From Phycisphaerae bacterium (GTDB taxonomy: Bacteria; Planctomycetota; Phycisphaerae; Phycisphaerales; SM1A02), in contig JAEUIU010000054.1 in NCBI GenBank assembly GCA_016795065.1, positions 1 through 64,000 of the forward strand: 64,000 bases of DNA. Reading direction: 5' to 3'. Shown in pieces: positions 1-7,100 of the stretch; positions within the stretch are counted from its first letter, which is position 1, and each line of letters starts with the position of its first letter. The notes below the pieces were generated by a model. It made no database searches and was not told the origin of the DNA. It saw only the letters and a list, made by a program, of their open reading frames with translations. The position numbers and the translations under genes were made by a program.

Positions 1-128
1 AGCCTCACTCGGAGCCCTCACGGGCTCCTCGTCCTTGTGGTGAGCCACGGTGTGGCTCTCTGACGGTTGCATCGCCAGAGCGATGCTGGATTCGGAGAGG
101 GTCTCACCTGTGTTCACCGGGGGACAGA
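1..128. repeat. left arm of perfect 128-bp inverted repeat
   Basis: Bases 1-128 are the exact reverse complement of 871-998; identity stops at 129/870. The repeat begins at the first base of the window, so it may extend further left. The arm contains three consecutive perfect hairpins: 11-17 with 22-28 (loop TCAC), 42-48 with 52-58 (loop GGT) and 69-75 with 80-86 (loop CAGA), each with a 7-bp stem. This suggests the end of a mobile element or a fold-back repeat rather than a simple terminator. No transposase is visible between the arms. Confidence 0.9.
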
Positions 129-217
129 TTCTTCCAGAGGAGAACACGGGTTGGGGAAAGCAGTCTGACTCTTGGCGACTCTTTGCTCGAACGTGAAGCC
201 AAGAGGAGATGCCATCC

Positions 218-237
218 TATAGGACAAACGTCCTATA
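218..237. promoter_or_regulatory. operator-like palindrome
   Basis: TATAGGAC at 218-225 and GTCCTATA at 230-237 form an 8-bp inverted repeat around a 4-base spacer, inside the segment enclosed by the long inverted repeats. It has the size and symmetry of a dimeric repressor site, and it lies about 180 bases upstream of the small coding remnant at 416. The function is inferred from shape only. Confidence 0.35.
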
Positions 238-415
238 ACAGGACGCGGCAGTAGTCGGCTTCCTCTTCATTTTCTCATCGCTCAGCAATGGGTGACCAGC
301 TACGAGGTCGGCAGTCGGCGCGACTTTTTCGGGTCCGAGCGAACACCAGTTGCTCGTTTGGGGAAAGTTCGTATGATGTGGAGCGATACGGGTTGATACG
401 TCTCAGGGCAGCAAC

Positions 416-466
416 ATGGAATACCAGCTCAAAGACGCGGCGGAGCGAATCGGTGTCGCGTCCTAA
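416..466 (+). pseudogene. possible excisionase/MerR-like N-terminal stub
   Basis: A 16-codon reading frame encodes MEYQLKDAAERIGVAS and then stops. The pattern (basic/acidic start, then D-A-A-E-R-I-G-V) is what the first helix of Xis or MerR-type helix-turn-helix proteins looks like. The frame ends exactly where the methyltransferase-like frame becomes recognisable, so it may be recombination debris. It could equally be chance; 16 residues are too few to be sure. Confidence 0.25.
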
Positions 467-747
467 AGCCTGCCCGGTACATGTGCGTCATCGTGAGCGA
501 CTTCAGGCACAAGTCTCGGTTCTATCCGTTCCACTCGGATCTATTCGCCCGACTCGAACAGCACGAACTGTGCCTCAAAGGCATCAAGATCCTGTATCAA
601 TCCCACAAGGCGATCTTCCCGTACGGTTACCTCCCGCAAGCCGATTGTGACGCCATCGCTGTTCATGTGCTCAAGCAAGACTCCAGTCCGCGCATCGGCA
701 TGCCGCCGTGGTTTCGCGAGCCGATGGGGCAGTGGGACCTTGCTTGA
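463..747 (+). pseudogene. DNA methyltransferase fragment (decayed)
   Basis: The frame reads LKPARYMCVIVSDFRHK, then RFYPFHSDL, then KGIKILYQSHK and FPYGY. From memory this series matches the C-terminal half of phage and accessory N4/N6 DNA methylases (R-V-L-K-P-x-x-Y-M-C-V-I-V-x-D-F-R). The catalytic N-terminal part is absent, the frame is open only from about 463, and similarity is lost after about 630 although the frame runs to 747. An 88-aa ORF could start at ATG 481, but it could not be a functional enzyme. It lies between the inverted repeat arms and reads as phage- or element-derived debris. Confidence 0.55.
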
Positions 748-870
748 AGACGAGAGATGAGGCCGCACGTCTCGTCGCGGACGGGCTCATCAGTGCCGCC
801 CCGCGACAACACTCCAACTGAGACGAGAAGCAGCTCGAAGCCATTACAAACTACAGAACAGAAAACGAAT

Positions 871-998
871 TCTGTCCCCCGGTGAACACAGGTGAGACCC
901 TCTCCGAATCCAGCATCGCTCTGGCGATGCAACCGTCAGAGAGCCACACCGTGGCTCACCACAAGGACGAGGAGCCCGTGAGGGCTCCGAGTGAGGCT
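871..998. repeat. right arm of perfect 128-bp inverted repeat
   Basis: This is the exact reverse complement of 1-128, including the three 7-bp-stem hairpins. It continues directly into a further potential stem, 995-1003 with 1047-1055 (GGCTGGTTT / AAACCAGCC), and into short direct repeats around 1072-1090. The two arms bracket 742 bp of unique DNA. Confidence 0.9.
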
Positions 999-1422
999 GG
1001 TTTGGCCGACGGAGCGTGAGCGACGGAGTGCCCGTGAGTCGTGAGAAAACCAGCCGATGTCTGGGGTCGAACGCGACGCTCACGCGACGCTAAACCATTG
1101 CTGCATCTCACGAAGCAGCCAACGACGGGTATCCCCGCACCGGGAAGCGTGCGGGGAAGGGTCACAACGGTCACTCCCAGGCCGGGTTGTCCTTGAAGAA
1201 GGCCTCGATGCGCTCCAACAACACTGATCGAACCTCGTCTAGCGGTCTCCGCTGAACGCAGCAAGGGCCCCCGGCAAGCCGGGGGCCCTTGCTGCATTCC
1301 GCGGTGAGCGTCGTTCCGGGGGCGCCAACACTTCGACCACTGGGTTTCGCCGCGAGATGGCTGCGGCTCTCGCCGAGCTCGAGTCGAGGCTCACCCTGAT
1401 AGCCCAAACGGAACGAGGAACA
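999..1422. other. gene-free hairpin-rich stretch
   Basis: I find no credible gene here. It holds a 9-bp stem (995-1003 with 1047-1055), a GCGACGCT direct repeat around 1072-1090, an 8-bp hairpin CCCCGCAC/GTGCGGGG (1133-1140 with 1149-1156), and a terminator-like hairpin at 1258-1295 listed separately. Several of these may belong to the element defined by the inverted repeats. Confidence 0.6.
1258..1295. terminator. strong 18-bp hairpin, terminator-like
   Basis: Bases 1258-1275 and 1278-1295 are perfectly complementary (GCAGCAAGGGCCCCC and on). There is no clear T-tract on either side. It lies about 130 bases beyond the stop of the minus-strand DUF3365 gene, so it most likely ends that transcription unit; a GC-rich symmetric hairpin could also act in both directions. 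Confidence 0.65.
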
Positions 1423-2071
1423 CTATCCCTCGCTCTTCGGCGGCACTTCGATCCAGAACCAGCCGCGGAGATCTCCGTCCTGGAAACCTGTCGCCTGGTC
1501 GGCCGGGTAGTGCGTTGCAAGAGCAGTTCGAACGTCCGCTGCCAAGGTGTCGGCCGGCCCATGGCAGGCGACGCACATGGACCCCAAACGAATCGGCAAG
1601 ATCACGCCGAGGGTACCGTCGGGAGCGCGCAATGCCTGGGGTGCCGTGGGCCTTGTAGCGAGGAGCGGCGCGGCCCATGCGGGTGCGGCGTTGGCAGGAT
1701 TGCGGAGACGAACGCCGGTTCGCCCGATTCGTACGCCTGATTCTTGGGCGACCTCGGCGGCGATCCGTGGGGCCTGCGTTCGGCAAACGTCGATTGCCCC
1801 GGCGGGGCCGCCGCTTCGACCTTCGGCCTGGTCAGAGGGCGTGCCAACGGCCTCGCCAAGCGCCCCCATCAGCCTCAGCGCCAAGGTGTCTTTTGCTTCG
1901 ACCGCTCGTGCATATGCCCGGGCGTCCGCCGTCGGAGATTCCGAGAGGGCGAGCTGCCCCTGCGTCAAGTCGCTCCCACGCAACACGCTCGTTCGCACAG
2001 CTCGTCAAGGCTGCGCCGACCACCGATATCCCGATCAAACCCCTGGCCAACACCAGAACGCTGTGACCCAT
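1423..2071 (-). CDS. DUF3365 (Tll0287-like) heme-site lipoprotein, apparent frameshift
   Basis: The main frame (1998 down to 1423) has the DUF3365 pattern: a helical N-terminal part, AIDVC, VRIGRT, LRNPANA, then the heme-type motif CVACH (residues 142-146 counted from the GTG at 1998) and a C-terminal DLRGWFWIEVP. The good start lies in another frame: ATG at 2071 follows GAGGAGG by 7 bases and encodes a lipoprotein signal with lipobox A-L-T-S-C. The two frames meet between about 1965 and 1998, so a one-base indel or sequencing error is likely. The product would be an exported, lipid-anchored sensor or heme protein. It is the last gene of a minus-strand run after the LamG-dockerin gene. As read, the gene is broken unless translation starts at GTG 1998 without a signal peptide. 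Confidence 0.75.
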
Positions 2072-2129
2072 CGCCACACCTCCTCGATTCTCAGGTCGTC
2101 CGAGGTGCGGCGCTCCAGCGAAGTTCCCG

Positions 2130-3251
2130 TCAGCTCGTCCAGCCCCCCAACACCGTCGCAAGGTCAGCTCCGTCGACGATGCCGTTTCCGTCCAGGTCCG
2201 CCGAACAGCCGCTGCACGCGCCCCACGCTCCAAGCAGCAACGCGAGATCCGCTCCGTTGACGGTCCCATCACCATTGAGGTCGCCCAGCAGCGAGCTGGC
2301 GATGGGCGCGGTGTTCGTCGGATTCGCGCTCGCCAACGCCCATTCGCCGTTGCCGGGCACGCCGGCGATCAGCAGTCCCTGCGGCCCGCCTGATCCGCTC
2401 GTGTCGGCGATCGCGGTACCGCCGCCCTCCTCGAAGCGATAGGAGCCGACCAACCCCGGCGTACCGGCCGGGAGCACCTTGGCTCGATCCTCGGCGATCG
2501 CGAGCGGCTCGCGGGCGATCGACCAGATGCGAAGCTCGTCAAACCAGCCGTCCAACGACGGATAGTCGGGGCCGGCATCGTGCTTCTCGGCGCCGAGCAC
2601 GAGGTACGGGTTCCATGGCGTCACCGAGTTGGCCACACCGCCGTTCGGATAGCTGATGTTGTCGTTGGACAGGAACACCTGCGATTCGAAGTCGAGGTCG
2701 CCGTCCACCACGATGCGCTTGCGACCTGTCGCGACCTGGCGCACGCAGGCGACGTGATGCCAAGCGCCATCGAGCACCATGACGCTTCCCTCGATCGTGC
2801 TTTCGGTGTCGTTCCCGCTCGGAGGATCCCCGCGGCCCGTGCCGAAACGCACCCGACCTCCGGCGAGCGAAATGCCCCAATCGGCATCGGAGCTGCCCCA
2901 GATATCCCGGTCGACGACGATGTTCCCGTCAATCCACGCCGGGCCACTCACCTCGACATCGCCGCCGAAACTGGGCGTGGCATTGTCGACGAGCCATCCG
3001 CGCACCCAGAATTCGATCGTGAACGATCCAACCCCCACGTCGCACACCGTGCTCCCGTCGGGCCCTCGGCTGTTGTCGTCAATCGCGATGCGGACCCGGT
3101 CCTGCTGGTCTGTCCCGGTCCCGTGAAAGCGAAGGGCGGCCACCGATTGGGCAACCGCCGCTGGTGCCACGCTCGCACCACCAAGGCACGCGATCGCCGC
3201 GTGTATGCACGCCCTGATCAGACTGCTCGTTCGCCCGCCCGTGCGACACAT
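2130..3251 (-). CDS. secreted LamG-like domain protein with C-terminal dockerin
   Basis: The start at 3251 is chosen because GGAAGGAG sits 8 bases upstream and a signal peptide follows (MCRTGGRTSSLI ... APAAVAQS); the frame is open further upstream. The 373-aa product has a concanavalin/LamG-like domain (FTIEFWVRG, then DGAWHHVACVR and GWFDELRIW), as in glycan- or surface-binding extracellular proteins. The last 50 residues hold two EF-hand-type loops, DLNGDGTVNGADLALLLGAWG and DLDGNGIVDGADL, the dockerin-like module typical of Phycisphaerae exported proteins. It lies 50 bases downstream of the EamA gene and 58 upstream of the DUF3365 gene. Confidence 0.85.
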   Translation of the reverse strand: MCRTGGRTSSLIRACIHAAIACLGGASVAPAAVAQSVAALRFHGTGTDQQDRVRIAIDDNSRGPDGSTVCDVGVGSFTIEFWVRGWLVDNATPSFGGDVEVSGPAWIDGNIVVDRDIWGSSDADWGISLAGGRVRFGTGRGDPPSGNDTESTIEGSVMVLDGAWHHVACVRQVATGRKRIVVDGDLDFESQVFLSNDNISYPNGGVANSVTPWNPYLVLGAEKHDAGPDYPSLDGWFDELRIWSIAREPLAIAEDRAKVLPAGTPGLVGSYRFEEGGGTAIADTSGSGGPQGLLIAGVPGNGEWALASANPTNTAPIASSLLGDLNGDGTVNGADLALLLGAWGACSGCSADLDGNGIVDGADLATVLGGWTS

Positions 3252-3301
3252 GCCGAGTGCTCCTTCCGACAGAGTGTGCATGCGATTCGCGGGAAGGCCA
3301 C

Positions 3302-3811
3302 TCACGATCCCTGACCGTCTGCCGCCGACGAGACCTCCGGCTTCGCCGTTGTCGTTCCTCCGGTCAGAAGCACCACCCCAGTGAGAATCAGGGCGACCGC
3401 CATCGCCTTGCGGACTTCGAAGGGCTCGCGCAGCACGGTCCAACCCAGAATCACCGCCACCGCTGGCGCAACGCAGAAGGCGATCGGCTTGACCTGCGAC
3501 ACCGGGCCGAACTTCAACGCCAGATAGAAGGCCACCATGGCCGCTGCCCCTGCCAATACACCGGACCCAAGGACCAGCTTCGCCAGCACCGCCTTGTCCG
3601 CGCTCAGCCAGTTCTTAGGCTCAGGGGACGACCCGAAGATGCCGTCCTTGGCGATGAACCAGACCAACCAGATGAGCGGCAGCCCGACCAGCGATCGCAC
3701 GGCGATGGCGGTGAGCGGGCCGACTTCCTTCGAATGCAGCACGCTCTTCGTGCAGACTTCCCCCACTCCCCAGCACACACCGGCCAGCAGCGCGAACAGA
3801 ACGGCTTTCAT
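3302..3811 (-). CDS. EamA/DMT-family transporter, single EamA domain
   Basis: This 169-aa protein has five predicted membrane segments and a single EamA unit; full DMT transporters carry two. Typical features are the start MKAVLFALLAGVCWG, R-S-L-V-G-L-P-L in the second segment, and the terminal L-x-E-P-F-E-x-R-K-A-x-A-V-A-L-I-L-x-G-V region. Single-domain members usually work as dimers exporting small metabolites; the substrate cannot be told. GAGGAGG lies 5 bases before the ATG. It is probably the first gene of the minus-strand run 3811-1423. Confidence 0.85.
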   Translation of the reverse strand: MKAVLFALLAGVCWGVGEVCTKSVLHSKEVGPLTAIAVRSLVGLPLIWLVWFIAKDGIFGSSPEPKNWLSADKAVLAKLVLGSGVLAGAAAMVAFYLALKFGPVSQVKPIAFCVAPAVAVILGWTVLREPFEVRKAMAVALILTGVVLLTGGTTTAKPEVSSAADGQGS

Positions 3812-4104
3812 AGGGCCTCCTCGTTGTCGCGAGACAGTACCTGCTCGCTGAGGACCTCCTCACGGAAGGAAGGTCGTCGAATACTCGGTCGCTCGCTTGA
3901 GGCACATACCCCATTCGGCCGTTTTTGCCGACGCTGGGGGCTTTGGATTGGGACATGCTGATGGGGTCGGTCGGCTTCAGGAGAACCGACCACACCGCCA
4001 GCCAGTTGTGCAGAGAGCGCCTGGCAGCCCACCAGTTCAAAGACCTGCTTGCAGGCCGGGGCGTTGGTATTCCACTGCTGTCACTTCCCTCCTCGAGCTG
4101 AACC

Positions 4105-7100
4105 ATGGACCTTGCCGCTACCGCTCGTCGCTCGCTTTGCACGCTTCTCCTCACCGCTGGCATCAGCGCACAGGCGACGGCAGCCGAGAAAACCTGGGAC
4201 GGCGGCGGCGGCAACCTCTCGTGGAACAACGCCGCCAACTGGAACCCCGACGGACTGCCGACCGCAGCGGACGACGTGATCATCAACATCCTCGGCTCAA
4301 CCGAGACGATCTCGATTCCCAGCGGCACGGCTCTCTGCAACACGCTGAGTTCCAGTGAGAACATCACCGTCTCGGGCACCCTCAACGTCGCCAGCCCCTC
4401 GACGATCAACGGACTGATCACCGTCACCGGCACCCTCACCGGGACCGGCGACCTTGTGCTCAACGGCGGCCTCACGCTCTCGACAGGCGTCCTCTCCGGA
4501 GCGTCGACGGTCACGATCCCCGCCGGCGCCACCATCGCGTTCACGACGAGCACCAACGCCATCACGTCGCGCAGCGTCCTGATCGCCGGCACCGCCCTGT
4601 GGTCGGCAGCACAGCTCAACATGAGCAACGCGTCGATCCAGGTCCTGCCGGGGGGCGTTTTCCATGCGGATGCACCCGCCGCGGCGTTGGTTCAGGCGAG
4701 CGGAACGAATGCCTTCATCAACGATGGCACCCTCGTCAAGTCAAGCGCGTCCAGCTCGATCACGGTCCCCCTGACCAACAATGGGGCGATCCAGGTCAAC
4801 GGCGGAACACTAACGCTGGCCGGCTCGGGAGCGAACAACGGGTCGATTGAGGTCAATGCAGGCGGAACGCTCTCCGTCGCGATTGCCCGAACGTGGAGTG
4901 TCGGCTCCCTGCTGGGCGGCTCCGGGCAGATCGTCTTCAACAGTGGCACGCAGGTCTTCCCGGCCGACACCTTCGCCCCCAACGGAAGCTTTCTGGTCAA
5001 CAGCGGCACGAACGTCACCCTGAACAGCGCCTTCGCCCCCGCGACATTGGCGAGCCCTGTCGCAGGCACGCTGAACCTCCAGGCGGACCAAACCTTCCCC
5101 GCCGTCACCGTCACCGGAACCCTGACCGGAACGGGTGACTTCACCTTTCCCAGCGGCCTGACGCTCTCGAGCGGCAACCTCTCGGGAGAGGCAGCCGCTC
5201 TCATTCCGGTGGGAGCGACCCTTACCTTCGACACGAATACGAATTCGATCGCATCGCGGGACATCGACGTGGCCGGCGAGATCCAATGGAACGCGGGTCA
5301 GGTGAACTGCAGCAACGTCACGCTGCACGTCCTTCCGGATGCGGTCTTCCACGCCAACGCGTCCTCGACGTTGGCCGTGGCCACCGGCGCCAATCTGCTC
5401 CTCAACGAGGGCACCATTCTCAAGTCGAGCGGTGCTGGCACGATCGGCATTCCATTCACGAACGACGGCGTCGTCCAGATTGACGGCGGCTCGCTGACGA
5501 TCTCCGGCTCCGGTTCGAACAGTGGAAGCCTTCACGTGGCCGCAGGCGCGACCCTGTACTTCCTCACGAGCCGCACGTGGAACGCCGGTTCGACGCTCGG
5601 GGGTGCAGGGGCAATCGTGTTCACCAGCGGTTCCCAAGTCTTCCCTTCCGGCGCCTTCACCCCGGCCGGAAGCTTCCAGATCAACAGCAGCGCGAACGTG
5701 ACCCTGAACGCTGGATTTGCCCCTGACACGCTCGCCAGCCCGGTCGCCGGCACGCTGAGCGTGAACGTGGATCAGTCCTTCCCCGCCGTCACCGTGACCG
5801 GCACACTCGCCGGCTCGGGCAATTTCGTCTTTCCAAGCGGACTGACGCTTGCCGGCGGCGCCCTCTCGGGTGCGGCCACCGCCACGATTCCCAGCGGAGC
5901 AACGCTCTTCTTCCACACCTCCACCAACTCCGTCGTCTCCCGCAGCATCGATGTCGCCGGCGAGGTGGTGTGGAGCGCCGCTCAGATCAACTTCAACAGC
6001 AGCTCGATGCACATTCTCCCGGCTGGGGTCTTCCATGTGGAGGCCCCATCGGTTCTCGCCGTTTCGGCCGGCGTCAACACGATCGTCAACGACGGCACGA
6101 TCGCCAAGTCCGCAGCGTCCAGCTCGATCAACGTTGCCCTCACCAACAACGCCTCCATTGACCTCGACGGCGGAAGTCTGACCCTCAATGGCTCCGGAAC
6201 CAACAACGGCATCATTGACGTCGGTGCCGGTGCGACGCTCGTTGTGAACTCGACCCGCACCTGGGCTCCGGGATCTGCTCTCACCGGCCCCGGGCTGATC
6301 CAGTTCAATAACGGCACCCAGTCCTTCCCGAGCGGGACGTTTGCTCCGAGCGGGACGTTCAGCGTCCTTTCAGGTTCGACCGTCACGCTCAACAATGGCT
6401 TCCCGGTTGCCGCCTTGCTCAGTCCGCTCGCCGGAACGCTCAACGTCAACGCGTCACAGACGTTTCCCGCTCTCACGGTCACCGGCGCGCTCGGCGGCAC
6501 GGGCGACCAGCTCTTTCCCAACGGGCTGACGCTTGCGGGAGCCAACCTGAACGGTGCGGCAACGACCACCATTCCCGCTGGCGCGACCCTCACCCTAGGG
6601 ACGACGCCCAACCTGATCAGCGGCCGGACGGTGGATGTCGGCGGCGAGGTGCAATGGACCGGCGCCCAGATCAACTTCCAGAACGCCTCGATGCACATCT
6701 TGCCGGGAGGCGTCTTCCACGCGTCCGCGAGCGCGACGTTCGCGATCGCCGCGGGCACGAACACCTTCCTGAACGAGGGCACCTTCGACAAGTCGAGCGG
6801 CGTCACCACGATGAGTGTCCCCTTCACGAACGCCGGCACCATGAGCGTGACCGGCGGTTCGATCGCGGTCACCGGTTCCTATACCCAGACGGCCGGCGCG
6901 ACGCTCATCACCGGAGGCAGCTTCACCAAGACCTCCGGCTCTGTCGCCTTGCAGGGCGGCGTGCTTGGCGGAACCGGAACGCTCACCGGTTCGGTCAGCC
7001 AAACCGGCGGCACGATCGCGCCCGGGCTTTCGCCGGGTCAATTCACGATCACCGGAACCGTCACGCAGAACGCGACCAGCACCCTCGACATCGAGCTCGG

